DNA of 64,000 nt from Thauera sedimentorum (GTDB lineage: Bacteria; Pseudomonadota; Gammaproteobacteria; Burkholderiales; Rhodocyclaceae), in the NCBI RefSeq assembly GCF_014489115.1, contig NZ_JACTAH010000002.1, positions 806,001-870,000 of the forward strand, read 5' to 3'. Below, one piece after another: positions 9,830 to 19,096 of this stretch. Position 1 is the first letter of the stretch. The number at the start of each line of letters is the position of its first letter. The position numbers and the translations under genes were made by a program. The notes under the pieces are model-generated. The model made no database searches and was not told where the DNA came from. It worked only from the letters and a program-made list of their open reading frames with translations.

Positions 9830-10772
9830 AGCCGGTCATCTGGGGCGGCTGCAGGCTGCCGTCGGCGGCGCGCAACAGCATCTCGCCCGGTCTATCGTTG
9901 AGTTGACCGATGCAGTGTAACGGCAGATCGAGGCGGTCGGCGAGTGCGGCGATGTCCGCGTGGCGGGCGGCCGTGGCGGTGAACAGCAGCTCGTAGTCGT
10001 CCCCCCCCGACAGCAGCGCCCGCAGGGCGGCGTCATGCGGCGCACCACAGTCCAGCAGATTTTCCAGCGGCAGTGCGGCAGTCTCGATCTGTGCGCCGCA
10101 GCGAGAGCCTTCGAGGATGTGCCCGAGGTCGCCGATCAGTCCGTCGGACACGTCGAGCATTGCGCTGGCCAGGCCGCGCAGCGCCAGGCCGAGGGCGACG
10201 CGCGGCTGCGGCCGGTGCAGGGCGGCCAGGCAGCGTGCGCGGCCTTCGCCACTGAGCGCCAGGCCGTCGCGCAGCGCCCACAGGCCGAGCGCGGCGCGCC
10301 CCGGCCGGCCGGACACCCACAGTTCGTCCCCGGGGCGCGCGCCGGCGCGGGTGACCGCCTGTCCGGCGGGCGCTTCGCCGACCACCGTGACGCACAGGTT
10401 GAGCGGGCCGCGGGTGGTGTCACCGCCGGCGAGGTCCACGCCGAAGGCCTCCGCGCAGGCATAGAAACCATCCGCGAAGGCCGCCAGCCAGGCGTCGTCG
10501 GCGGCGGGTAGCGCCAGCGCGAGGAAGGCCCAGCGCGGCTCGGCGCCCATGGCCGCGAGGTCGGAGACATTGACCGCCAGCGCCTTCCAGCCCAGGTCGG
10601 TCGGGTCGGTGTCGGCAAAGAAGTGGGTGCCGGCCACCAGCATGTCGGTGGATACCGCCAGCTGCATGTCCGGGCGCGGGACGACCAGGGCGGCGTCGTC
10701 GCCGCCGGCCAGCGCGGTGTGCATGGCGGGCCGGCTGAAGTGACGGCGGATCAGGTCGAATTCACCTGGCAT
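9813..10772 (-). CDS. thiL: Thiamine-monophosphate kinase
   Basis: Cytoplasmic kinase (319 residues) that phosphorylates thiamine monophosphate to thiamine diphosphate. The start GEFDLIRRHF is the family opening, followed by GGDDAALV, VSTDMLVAGTHFF, VNVSDLAAMGAEP and the C-terminal GGDDYELLFT. The ATG at 10772 is chosen because the 25 residues further upstream do not resemble the family. The gene heads the thiL-pgpA-pncC operon and diverges from asnO. Confidence 0.94.
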   Translation of the reverse strand: MPGEFDLIRRHFSRPAMHTALAGGDDAALVVPRPDMQLAVSTDMLVAGTHFFADTDPTDLGWKALAVNVSDLAAMGAEPRWAFLALALPAADDAWLAAFADGFYACAEAFGVDLAGGDTTRGPLNLCVTVVGEAPAGQAVTRAGARPGDELWVSGRPGRAALGLWALRDGLALSGEGRARCLAALHRPQPRVALGLALRGLASAMLDVSDGLIGDLGHILEGSRCGAQIETAALPLENLLDCGAPHDAALRALLSGGDDYELLFTATAARHADIAALADRLDLPLHCIGQLNDRPGEMLLRAADGSLQPPQMTGYDHFA

Positions 10773-10838
10773 GATGTCGATCGGAGCGATTGCGTGACGG
10801 CTGAAGAGCTTAGCGCAGCCCGTCCTTACCCCCTGAAA

Positions 10839-10866
10839 CTTTTGCACAAAACCAATTTGCTACAAT
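10839..10866 (+). promoter_or_regulatory. Candidate sigma-70 promoter for asnO
   Basis: A good -10 element, TACAAT (10861-10866), lies about 32 bases before the asnO start in a locally AT-rich stretch between the divergent thiL and asnO genes. The best -35 at 16 bases spacing is the weak CTTTTG (10839-10844), so activation by a regulator, for instance an osmotic one, is possible. Confidence 0.4.
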
Positions 10867-10897
10867 AGATGCGTTTTTCCCAACAGAAGGAAGTTCT

Positions 10898-12670
10898 ATG
10901 TGCGGTATAGCCGGTGAGATCAGATTCGACGGACAGACCCCCGACCTGGGTGCGATTGCACGCATGAACCAGCGCCAGGAGCGGCGCGGCCCGGACAATG
11001 GCGGGGTGTATGCCCAGGGCTCCCAGGCCTGGGGCCACAGGCGCCTGAAGATCATGGATCTCTCCGAATCCGCGCAGCAGCCCATGGTCGATCCCGAGCT
11101 GGGGCTCGGCATCGTGTTCAACGGCGCGGTGTACAACCACCCGGAACTGCGCCGCGAGCTGGAAGGCAAGGGCTACCGCTTCTATTCGCACGGCGACACC
11201 GAGGTGCTGCTCAAGGCCTACCACGCCTGGGGGCCGGACTTCGTCCAGCGCCTCAACGGCATGTTCGCCTTCGCCATCTGGGAGCGCGACAGCGGCCGCG
11301 TGCTGCTCGGCCGCGACCGCCTGGGCATCAAGCCGCTGTACTACGCGGAAATCCCCGGCGGCTTCCGCTTCGCCTCCAGCCTGCCTGCGCTGGTCGAGGC
11401 CGGCGGGGTGGACACCACGGTGGACCCGGCCGCGCTCAATTTCTACCTCTCCTTCCACGCCGTGGTGCCGGCGCCGCACACCATCTATGCCGGGGTGCGC
11501 AAGCTGCCGCCCGGCACGCTGATGCAGATCGAACCCGACGGCAGCCGCCGCGAGCGCAGCTTCTGGACGCTGATGTACCCGCAGGACCCGGCCGACGAGG
11601 CGCGCAGCTTCGAGGAATGGACCGAAATCCTGCTCGACGGCCTGCGCGCCGCGGTGAAGCGCCGCCTGGTGGCCGACGTGCCGGTGGGCGCGCTGCTCTC
11701 CGGCGGGGTGGATTCCAGCCTCATCGTCGGCCTGATGAGCGAGGCCGGGGTGCGCGACCTGCGCACCTACAACGTCGGCTTCGAGGACGTCGGCGGCGAG
11801 AAGGGCAACGAGTTCGAGTACGCCGAGATCGTCGCGCGCGAGTTCGGCACCCACCACGAGCGCATCTTCGTGCCCGAGGCGCAGCTGCTCACCCGCCTGC
11901 CCGAAGCGGTCGAGGCGATGAGCGAGCCGATGGTGAGCCACGACTGCATCGGCTTCTACCTGCTCTCCGAGGCGGTGTCGCGCCACAGCAAGGTGGTGCA
12001 GAGCGGCCAGGGCGCGGACGAGGTGTTCGGCGGCTACCACTGGTATCCCAAGCTCGCCGGCAGCGCCGACCCGGTGGCCGACTACCTGGCGGCCTTCCGC
12101 GACCGCGACTACGAGGAGTACCGCCGCGTGGTCAATGCCCCCTGGCAGGGCGTGGACTGCTCGGGCGCCTACGTGGCGGCGCACTTCAACGCCCCGGGCG
12201 CCGACGACCCGGTGGACAAGGCACTGCGCCTGGACACCACCATCATGCTGGTGGACGACCCGGTGAAGCGGGTCGACAACATGACCATGGCCTTCGGCCT
12301 GGAGGCGCGGGTGCCCTTCCTCGACCACGAACTGGTCGAGCTGGCCGCGCGCATCCCGGCGCGCCACAAGCTGGCGCACGGCGGCAAGGGCGTGCTCAAG
12401 GAGGCGGCGCGCAAGGTGATTCCGTCCGCGGTCATCGACCGCCCCAAGGGCTACTTCCCGGTGCCGGCGCTCAAGTACCTGCAGGGCCCGGTGCTCGAAC
12501 GGGTGCGCGACGCGCTCTCCAGCCGTGCCGCGCGCGAGCGCGGGCTGTTCCGCCAGGATTATGTCGACACCCTGCTGGCCGACCCCTCCGCCCACATCAC
12601 GCCGTTGCGCGGGTCCAAGCTGTGGCAGCTCGGCCTGCTCGAATGGTGGCTGCAGAGCCATGCTGCCTGA
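10898..12670 (+). CDS. asnO: N-acetylglutaminylglutamine amidotransferase (asparagine synthase family)
   Basis: Glutamine-dependent amidotransferase of 590 residues that amidates the dipeptide N-acetylglutaminylglutamine, the last step of synthesis of the osmoprotectant NAGGN. The N-terminal class II glutaminase begins MCGIAGEI with Cys2 as nucleophile. The C-terminal asparagine-synthase domain carries the PP-loop LLSGGVDSSLIVGL and SGQGADEVFGGYHWY. It differs from true AsnB in length and in its neighbours: a GNAT/ATP-grasp synthetase and an M42 hydrolase follow directly, the conserved trio of this pathway. The start is preceded by AAGGAAG at a good distance. Confidence 0.9.
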   Translation: MCGIAGEIRFDGQTPDLGAIARMNQRQERRGPDNGGVYAQGSQAWGHRRLKIMDLSESAQQPMVDPELGLGIVFNGAVYNHPELRRELEGKGYRFYSHGDTEVLLKAYHAWGPDFVQRLNGMFAFAIWERDSGRVLLGRDRLGIKPLYYAEIPGGFRFASSLPALVEAGGVDTTVDPAALNFYLSFHAVVPAPHTIYAGVRKLPPGTLMQIEPDGSRRERSFWTLMYPQDPADEARSFEEWTEILLDGLRAAVKRRLVADVPVGALLSGGVDSSLIVGLMSEAGVRDLRTYNVGFEDVGGEKGNEFEYAEIVAREFGTHHERIFVPEAQLLTRLPEAVEAMSEPMVSHDCIGFYLLSEAVSRHSKVVQSGQGADEVFGGYHWYPKLAGSADPVADYLAAFRDRDYEEYRRVVNAPWQGVDCSGAYVAAHFNAPGADDPVDKALRLDTTIMLVDDPVKRVDNMTMAFGLEARVPFLDHELVELAARIPARHKLAHGGKGVLKEAARKVIPSAVIDRPKGYFPVPALKYLQGPVLERVRDALSSRAARERGLFRQDYVDTLLADPSAHITPLRGSKLWQLGLLEWWLQSHAA

Positions 12671-12680
12671 GGCCCGCCCG

Positions 12681-14426
12681 ATGATCCGCAAGCAGATCGC
12701 CCGCGCGCTGCGCGCCGGCAACCAGCCCCTGCACCTGCCCGCCGGGCAGCCCGAGGCGGTGGCCATGCCCGAGAACGTCATCGTCGAATGCGGCTGGGGG
12801 CGCTGGCTGCCGGCGCAGACCTGGCGCGACCCGGCGCAGCTGGCCGCCGAGCTGCTGCAGGAACGCCCCGGTCAGCGCGACATCGCCTTCTACGTCGAGA
12901 AGCCCCAGGTGGTGGTGGCCAGCGCGCCGCAGCAGCTCTTCCTCGACCCTTCGGACGCCTTCCGCCTGCAACTGGCCGGCTACCGTGCCCAGCGCGCCGG
13001 CCGGCGCGGCTTCACCTTGCGCCGCCTGCGTACCCGCGCCGACGTGGCGGCGATCAACGCCCTGTACCGCGCGCGCCGCATGGTGCCGGTGGACCCGCAG
13101 CGGGTGTGGCGCGAACGCGCCAGCCGGGCCATCACCTACGCGCTGGCCGAGGACCGCGCCAGCGGCGAGGTGATCGGTGTGGCGATGGGCCTGGATCATG
13201 TCGAGGCCTTTGCCGACGCGCAGCACGGCGCCAGCCTGTGGGCGCTGGCGGTGGCCCCGCAGGCCGCCCATCCCGGGGTGGGCGAGGCCCTGGTGCGCTA
13301 CCTCGCCGAGCACTACCTGGCGCGCGGGCGCGCGTGGATGGACGTCTCGGTGATGCACGACAACGCCCAGGCCATCGCGCTCTACGAGAAGCTCGGCTTC
13401 CAGCGCATTCCCGCCTTCGCGGTGAAGAACCGCAACGCGATCAACGAGCCGCTGTTCACCGGCTCCGCCGAGGGCCTGGCCGGCCTCAATCCCTACGCCC
13501 GGCTGATCGTGGACGAGGCCGCGCGGCGCGGCATCCATGCCGAGGTGCTGGATGCGGAGAACGGCTACTTCCGCCTCACCCTGGGCGGGCGCAGCATCGT
13601 CTGCCGCGAGTCGCTCTCCGAGCTGACCAGCGCGGTGGCGATGAGCCGCTGCCAGGACAAGCGCGTCACCCTCAAGCTGCTCGCCGGCGCCGGGCTGGCG
13701 GTGCCGGTGCAGGCCGATGCGGCGGACGAGGCCGCCTGGCAGGCCCTGCTGGCCGCGCACGGTGCGGTGGTGGTGAAGCCGGTGGAGGGCGAACAGGGCA
13801 AGGGCATCAGCGTGAACCTGAGCGTTGCCGGGGACGTGCGGGCGGCCATCGAGCGCGCCCGCCAGTTCTGCGACCGGGTCATCGTCGAGCAGTACTGCAG
13901 CGGCCAGGACCTGCGCATCGTGGTCATCGACTACCGCGTGGTGGCCGCCGCGGTGCGTCGTCCGCCGATGGTGGTGGGCGACGGGCGCAGCACGGTGCGC
14001 GAGCTGATCGAGAAGCAGAGCCGGCGCCGCGCCGCGGCGACCGGCGGCGAGTCGCGCATCCCGCTGGATGCGGAGACCGAGCGCTGCGTGCGCGCCCAGG
14101 GCCACGGTCTGGACGAGGTGCTGCCCGCCGAGGAGCGCCTGAAGGTGCGCAATACCGCCAACCTGCACACCGGCGGCACCATCCACGACGTCACCGACGA
14201 GCTGCACCCGGCGCTGCGCGCGGCGGCGGAGAAGGCCGCGCGCGAGCTCGACATCCCGGTCACCGGGCTGGACTTCCTGGTGCCGGCGGTCGACGGCCCG
14301 GACTACGTGATCATCGAAGCCAACGAACGCCCCGGGCTGGCCAACCACGAACCCCAGCCCACCGCCGAGCGCTTCGTCGACCTGCTGTTCCCGCGCTCGC
14401 GCAGCCAGCAAGGAGATGGCGCATGA
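12681..14426 (+). CDS. ngg: N-acetylglutaminylglutamine synthetase (GNAT/ATP-grasp fusion)
   Basis: Two-domain enzyme of about 581 residues. An N-terminal GNAT acetyltransferase domain (around residues 115-260; LWALAVAPQAAHPGVGEALV and NAQAIALYEKLGFQRI) is followed by a cyanophycin-synthetase-like ATP-grasp ligase domain (VVVKPVEGEQGKGISVNL, IVEQYCSGQDLRIVVID, IEANERPG). It should acetylate glutamine and ligate a second glutamine. I chose the ATG at 12681, ten bases after the asnO stop. An ATG at 12660 inside asnO is an alternative. Its stop overlaps the start of the next gene by four bases. Confidence 0.88.
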   Translation: MIRKQIARALRAGNQPLHLPAGQPEAVAMPENVIVECGWGRWLPAQTWRDPAQLAAELLQERPGQRDIAFYVEKPQVVVASAPQQLFLDPSDAFRLQLAGYRAQRAGRRGFTLRRLRTRADVAAINALYRARRMVPVDPQRVWRERASRAITYALAEDRASGEVIGVAMGLDHVEAFADAQHGASLWALAVAPQAAHPGVGEALVRYLAEHYLARGRAWMDVSVMHDNAQAIALYEKLGFQRIPAFAVKNRNAINEPLFTGSAEGLAGLNPYARLIVDEAARRGIHAEVLDAENGYFRLTLGGRSIVCRESLSELTSAVAMSRCQDKRVTLKLLAGAGLAVPVQADAADEAAWQALLAAHGAVVVKPVEGEQGKGISVNLSVAGDVRAAIERARQFCDRVIVEQYCSGQDLRIVVIDYRVVAAAVRRPPMVVGDGRSTVRELIEKQSRRRAAATGGESRIPLDAETERCVRAQGHGLDEVLPAEERLKVRNTANLHTGGTIHDVTDELHPALRAAAEKAARELDIPVTGLDFLVPAVDGPDYVIIEANERPGLANHEPQPTAERFVDLLFPRSRSQQGDGA

Positions 14427-15658
14427 ACGAACCCCGCCTGCCCGCGGGCGCCCTGCCCGCAATCGACTACGACTACCTCGAGGAAACCCTGCTGCAGCTG
14501 CTGGCCATCCCCAGCCCGGTGGGCCTCACCGACGCTGCGGTGCGCTACGCCGCCGGCCGCCTGGAAGCGCTGGAGATTCCCTACGAGATGACCCGCCGCG
14601 GCGCCATCCGCGCCACCTTGCGCGGGCGCGAGGCCCAGCCGGCGCGCGCCATCGTCGCCCACCTCGACACCCTGGGCGCCATGGTGCGCGAGCTCAAGTC
14701 CAACGGCCGCCTGGCCATCGTGCCCATCGGCCACTGGTCGGCGCGCTTCGCCGAGGGCTTCCGCCTGACCATCTTCACCGACCACGGCCAGGTGCGCGGC
14801 ACCTGCCTGCCGCTGAAGACCTCCGGCCACGCCTTCGGCCCGGAGATCGACACCCAGCCGGTGGGCTGGGAGCATGTCGAGGTGCGGGTGGATCTGCCGG
14901 TGTCCAGCCGCGCCGACCTGGAAGCGGCCGGCATCCACGTCGGCGACTGGATCGCCTTCGACCCCTTGCCCGAGATCCAGCCCGACGGCTACATCAACTC
15001 GCGCTATCTCGACGACAAGGCCGCGGTGGCCGCGCTGCTCACCGCCTGCAAGGCGGTGCGCGACCACCGCCTCAAGCTGCCGGTGGATGTGCACCCCCTG
15101 CTCACCCTCACCGAGGAAGTCGGTTCCGGCGCCTCGGCCGCGCTGCACGGCGAGATCGCCGAGATGGTCAGCCTGGACATCTCCATCGCCGCCCCCGGGC
15201 AGAACACCTCCGAGCACGCCGCCACCATCTGCGTGCAGGACATGTCCGGCCCCTTCGACTACCACCTCACCCACAAGCTCATCGGCCTGGCGCAGGAGCA
15301 CGGCATCGCCCACCGCCGCGACGTGTTCCGCTACTACCGATCGGACTCGGCCGCCGCGGTGGAGGCCGGCAACGACATCCGTACCGCGCTGATCGGCTTC
15401 GGCGCCGATGCCTCGCACGCCCAGGAGCGCACCCATCGCGAGGCGCTGGTGGCGCTCACCCAGCTGGTGATCGCCTACATGACCAGCGAACCGGTGGCGC
15501 GCCGTGACTGCCGCAGCATGGGCTCGCTGGAAGGCTTCACCGAGCAGCTGCGTCCGCAGGACATGGTGCTGCCCAACACCCCGCTGCCCACGCCGGAGGA
15601 GTTCCTCGACAGCGAACTGCCGGCCTGCGATACCCATCCCCCGGCCGAGCGGCGCTGA
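14423..15658 (+). CDS. M42-family hydrolase of the NAGGN osmolyte trio
   Basis: Metallo-aminopeptidase-like protein (411 residues) of the M42 type, the third member of the conserved osmolyte trio. Metal-ligand segments are visible: VAHLDTLGAMV, SRYLDDKAAV, LTEEVGSGAS and LDISIAAPGQ. It has no signal peptide, so it should act in the cytoplasm, possibly in turnover of the osmolyte or its dipeptide precursor, which is not established. The ATG overlaps the ngg stop (ATGA) and is preceded by AAGGAG, so it is translationally coupled. Confidence 0.88.
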   Translation: MNEPRLPAGALPAIDYDYLEETLLQLLAIPSPVGLTDAAVRYAAGRLEALEIPYEMTRRGAIRATLRGREAQPARAIVAHLDTLGAMVRELKSNGRLAIVPIGHWSARFAEGFRLTIFTDHGQVRGTCLPLKTSGHAFGPEIDTQPVGWEHVEVRVDLPVSSRADLEAAGIHVGDWIAFDPLPEIQPDGYINSRYLDDKAAVAALLTACKAVRDHRLKLPVDVHPLLTLTEEVGSGASAALHGEIAEMVSLDISIAAPGQNTSEHAATICVQDMSGPFDYHLTHKLIGLAQEHGIAHRRDVFRYYRSDSAAAVEAGNDIRTALIGFGADASHAQERTHREALVALTQLVIAYMTSEPVARRDCRSMGSLEGFTEQLRPQDMVLPNTPLPTPEEFLDSELPACDTHPPAERR

Positions 15659-15669
15659 GGCGCGCGTCC

Positions 15670-16098
15670 TCAGGGGGACAGCGGCGGGCGCCCCCCGCCG
15701 CCCGCCGCGAGCAGGCGGGCCAGTTCCTGGTCGGTCTTCATGATGTGCTGCACGATCCAGGTCGACAGGTAGTCGCCGAATTCACCCAGGGTGGCCGCGC
15801 GCGCGTGCGCATCGGCCGTGCGGAAGGCCTCCACCCGGGCGGCGAAGGCGGCGTGCTCGCGCAGGTGGGCCTGCGCATGGCCGTGACCGGCCGGGAGCTC
15901 GGCGAGCAGCGCCTCCTCGGTGCCGAAATGGAACAGTGCGTAAGCGGCCAGGCGGGGCAGCAGCGCGTCCAGCGTCGCCGCGGCTTCGCCGCGCGAGACC
16001 GCCGCCTGGAAGGCGTTGATCATGTCGACCAGTTCCTCGTGCTGCAGGTCTATCGTCCTGATGCCGGTGCTCAGTTCGGACGTCCAGGCCACGGGCAT
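15670..16098 (-). CDS. Bacteriohemerythrin
   Basis: Single-domain hemerythrin of 142 residues with a non-haem di-iron oxygen-binding site. The family pattern is seen in order: the IRTIDLQHEELVDMIN helix with its His, FHFGTEEALL with His and Glu, HGHAQAHLREHAAF, and the C-terminal HIMKTDQELA with His and Asp. The ATG at 16098 (MPVAWTSELSTGIRTID) is the family start. The frame stays open to 16176. In a diazotroph such a protein could buffer or sense oxygen. It faces away from a c-di-GMP protein that begins within 200 bases. Confidence 0.88.
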   Translation of the reverse strand: MPVAWTSELSTGIRTIDLQHEELVDMINAFQAAVSRGEAAATLDALLPRLAAYALFHFGTEEALLAELPAGHGHAQAHLREHAAFAARVEAFRTADAHARAATLGEFGDYLSTWIVQHIMKTDQELARLLAAGGGGRPPLSP

Positions 16099-16282
16099 GG
16101 GGGGCTCCACGTTGGGCGTGATGGGCGGAAACCGGTGATGCTCGCATGCGGGCGGCAATTCATTCTTGACCCGCATCAGTTCGTGCGGCGCGCGTCCTGA
16201 CTATATTGGTCGGCGTGTGTCTCGCCCGAGCCGGCATCGCCGCGCTTGGCGCATGTGCCGTGGCGAGGCGGAGGAGCGTTGT

Positions 16283-19039
16283 TTGGCATCCGACCCGTCC
16301 GCTGCCGGTCGCATCCCGTTTCGCCTGTTGAGGCGGCATTTCCCCTGGGTCCTGATCGTATTCTTCGGCGCGCTGTCGCTGCTGGCCGCCGGCAATGTGC
16401 TCGACAAGCTGCGCGAGTGGCGCCTGGCGCGGCAGATCCACGCCCAGGTGGACGCCAATGCGCTGATCAGCCAGGCGGTGGACGAACTGCAGAAGGAGCG
16501 CGGCATCTCCAGCGGCCTGCTGGCTTCGGGCGGTGCGCGCTTCGGCGCGGAGCTTGCCGACCAGTACACCCGCGCCGATCCGGCACTGGCGACGCTGCGG
16601 GTGGCCATGGCTGCGCAGGCCGCCAGCCGGGGCGAGGACACGCCCGCGCCCGAGCTTGCGGCGCTCGACGGCCTGGGCGAACTGCGCCGCCTGGTGGGCG
16701 GACGCGTGCTGTCGCGGGACGTGGCCGTGGCGCGTTATACCGACATCGTCCAGTCCCTGTTCCAGTTGATGCTCGATACCGCGCAGCTCGCCGACGGTCG
16801 TCTGCTGCGCGCCCAGCTGGCCCTGATCGCCTTCCTGCAGGCCAAGGAGATGGCCGGGCAGGAGCGCGCCCTGCTCACCACCATGCTGGCGGCGGGCAAC
16901 TTCGACCCCGGGCCGCGGCGCGAGGCGCTGCTGCGCATCCAGGCACAGAAGGAGGTGTTCATCCGGCAGTTCTTCGGCCTGGTCGACCCGGCGCTGCGCG
17001 AGGCCTACTGGGACATGGAGGAACGTCCGCTGGTGCTGCGCGCCGAGGCCATCCGCCGCAAGATCGTGTATATCGCGGATGCCCCCCGCTTCATGGCCGA
17101 CGCCCTGCCCAGCGCGGAAGAGTGGTTCGCGGTGGCCACCCAGAAGATCGACGCGATGAAATCGGTGGAGGTCTTGCTGGGCGAATCGGTGGCGCGCGGG
17201 GCCCGGGAACACCTGGAGTTCACGCAGCACACCCTGCTGGTGGCGGTCGGGCTGGCGCTGCTGTCCTGCCTGCTGGCGGCCGCCGGCTGGTTGCAGGTGC
17301 GCCGCGGCCAGCGCCTGGCGGAGAACGACCTGCAGCTGGCGGCCTCGGTGTTCGGCGATTGCGCCGAGGCCATGGTGATCACCGACCCGCAGGCAGTCAT
17401 CGTGCAGGCCAACAAGGCCTTCTCGCGCATGACCGGCTATACGGCGGCCGACGTGATCGGCCAGTCGATGAGCCTGCTACGTTCGGACCGCCACGACGCC
17501 ACCTTCTTTGCCGCCATGTGGCAGGACCTGCTGCGCCACGGCAGCTGGGAAGGCGAGGTCTGGAACCGCCGGCGCAACGGCGAGCAGTACCCGGCCCAGC
17601 TCTCGCTGGTGGCGGTGCGCGATGCGCAGGGCGTGGTCGCCAACTACATCGCCATGATCTTCGACCTCAGCCAGCGCCGGCAGTCCGAGCAGCTCATCGA
17701 GCAGCTGCGCAACCACGACCGCCTGACCGGCCTGCTCAACCGCGAAGCCTGGCAGGCGGTGGTGGCGCGCGCGGTGGAAGGCGCGGCCAGTGGCGGGCCG
17801 GCTTGCGCGGTGCTGGATATCGGCGTGGACCGCTTCCGGCTGATCAACGAGTCGCTCGGCCATGCGCTGGGCGACGAGGTCCTGCAGGAGATCGCCGCCC
17901 GCCTGCGCGCCGCGCTGCCGGCCGATGCCCCGCTGGCGCGCCCGGCCGGCGACCGCTTCGCCGCGCTGCTCGAGGACGGACTCGATAGCCTCGATGCCCG
18001 CTGCCAGGCCCTTTTGGAGGCCTTCATCCCGCCGATGCACCCGGGCGGGCACGAACTGGGCGTGACGGTGAGCATAGGCGTGGCCTGTGCGCCGGACGAC
18101 GACGACCAGGCCGCCGGTCTGCTGATGAAGGCCGAGGCGGCGATGAACCGGGCCAAGCAGCAAGGTCAGGGCAGTTGGCGACGCTACGCTGCGGACATGA
18201 GCGGCGAAGGCGTCCGCCTGTTGCGCCTGGAGCGCATGCTGCGGCGCGCGCTGGAGCAGGGCGAGTTCGAACTGCACTACCAGCCCCAGGTCGATGCCAG
18301 CGGCGGCGGACTGGTGGGGGTCGAGGCCCTGCTGCGCTGGCACAGCGCCGAGCTGGGCATGGTGTCGCCGGTGCAGTTCATCCCGGTGGCCGAACAGACC
18401 GGGCTGATCGTGCCCATCGGCGCCTGGGTGCTGCGGGCCGCCTGCTGGCAGGCGCGGCGCTGGCAGGCCAGCCTGGGCCGTGAGCTGCCGGTGGCGGTAA
18501 ACCTGTCGGCGCGCCAGTTCGCCGACGCCGGGCTGCTCGACGAGGTGGAGGCCGTGTTGCGCGAGACCGGCCTGCCGGGCCGGCTGCTGGAGCTGGAGAT
18601 CACCGAAGGCCTGCTGGTGGAGGACCCGGCCGGCGCGGCCGAGACCCTGCGGCGCCTGCAGACCCTGGGCGTGCGCGTGGCGATCGACGATTTCGGCACC
18701 GGCTATTCCTCGCTGGCCTACCTCAAGACCTTCCCGCTCGACCGCCTGAAGATGGATCGCAGCTTCGTGCGCGACCTCGAACACAACGACAGCGACCGCG
18801 CCATCGCCCGCGCCATCGTCGCGCTGGCGCGCAACCTGAACATCGAGGTGGTGGCCGAGGGCGTCGAGACCGCCCGCCAGCGCGACTTCCTCGCCGGCAT
18901 CGGCTGCCATGTGCTGCAAGGCTACCTGCACGGCCGGCCGATGCCCGGCGACGCGCTGGCACAGCTTGTCAGGGACGGCGCCCTGCCGCTGGAGCAGGCG
19001 CCCGGCAATGTCCTGGAGGCGCCCAGCGGCCACGCATGA
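16283..19039 (+). CDS. NIT-PAS-GGDEF-EAL c-di-GMP protein
   Basis: Membrane-anchored signalling protein of about 918 residues. Near the N-terminus a transmembrane helix (PWVLIVFFGALSLLAAGNVL) precedes a periplasmic NIT-type (nitrate/nitrite-sensing) domain with LQKERGISSGLLASGG, then a second helix (LLVAVGLALLSCLLAAAGWL), a PAS domain, a GGDEF domain and an EAL domain. The GGDEF signature is degenerate (AGDRF), so cyclase activity is unlikely. The EAL domain keeps EALLRW, DDFGTGYSSL and EGVET, so it probably hydrolyses c-di-GMP. The start is uncertain: I prefer the TTG at 16283 because GGAGGAG precedes it. ATG at 16253 and ATG at 16166 are in frame. Confidence 0.82.
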   Translation: MASDPSAAGRIPFRLLRRHFPWVLIVFFGALSLLAAGNVLDKLREWRLARQIHAQVDANALISQAVDELQKERGISSGLLASGGARFGAELADQYTRADPALATLRVAMAAQAASRGEDTPAPELAALDGLGELRRLVGGRVLSRDVAVARYTDIVQSLFQLMLDTAQLADGRLLRAQLALIAFLQAKEMAGQERALLTTMLAAGNFDPGPRREALLRIQAQKEVFIRQFFGLVDPALREAYWDMEERPLVLRAEAIRRKIVYIADAPRFMADALPSAEEWFAVATQKIDAMKSVEVLLGESVARGAREHLEFTQHTLLVAVGLALLSCLLAAAGWLQVRRGQRLAENDLQLAASVFGDCAEAMVITDPQAVIVQANKAFSRMTGYTAADVIGQSMSLLRSDRHDATFFAAMWQDLLRHGSWEGEVWNRRRNGEQYPAQLSLVAVRDAQGVVANYIAMIFDLSQRRQSEQLIEQLRNHDRLTGLLNREAWQAVVARAVEGAASGGPACAVLDIGVDRFRLINESLGHALGDEVLQEIAARLRAALPADAPLARPAGDRFAALLEDGLDSLDARCQALLEAFIPPMHPGGHELGVTVSIGVACAPDDDDQAAGLLMKAEAAMNRAKQQGQGSWRRYAADMSGEGVRLLRLERMLRRALEQGEFELHYQPQVDASGGGLVGVEALLRWHSAELGMVSPVQFIPVAEQTGLIVPIGAWVLRAACWQARRWQASLGRELPVAVNLSARQFADAGLLDEVEAVLRETGLPGRLLELEITEGLLVEDPAGAAETLRRLQTLGVRVAIDDFGTGYSSLAYLKTFPLDRLKMDRSFVRDLEHNDSDRAIARAIVALARNLNIEVVAEGVETARQRDFLAGIGCHVLQGYLHGRPMPGDALAQLVRDGALPLEQAPGNVLEAPSGHA

Positions 19040-19096
19040 CACCCAGCCCGCAGTGCGGCCGCAGAGCCGCCGGGGCGAGAACAGGAGGAGACGACG

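Noticed and set aside
10826..12781. 651-codon frame antisense to asnO
   Set aside because: The asnO protein on the other strand has complete family motifs. The antisense product has none and is low-complexity.
16166..16282. Upstream start of the NIT-PAS-GGDEF-EAL protein at 16166
   Set aside because: The first 39 residues are arginine-rich and unlike a membrane-protein start, and no ribosome-binding site precedes that ATG.
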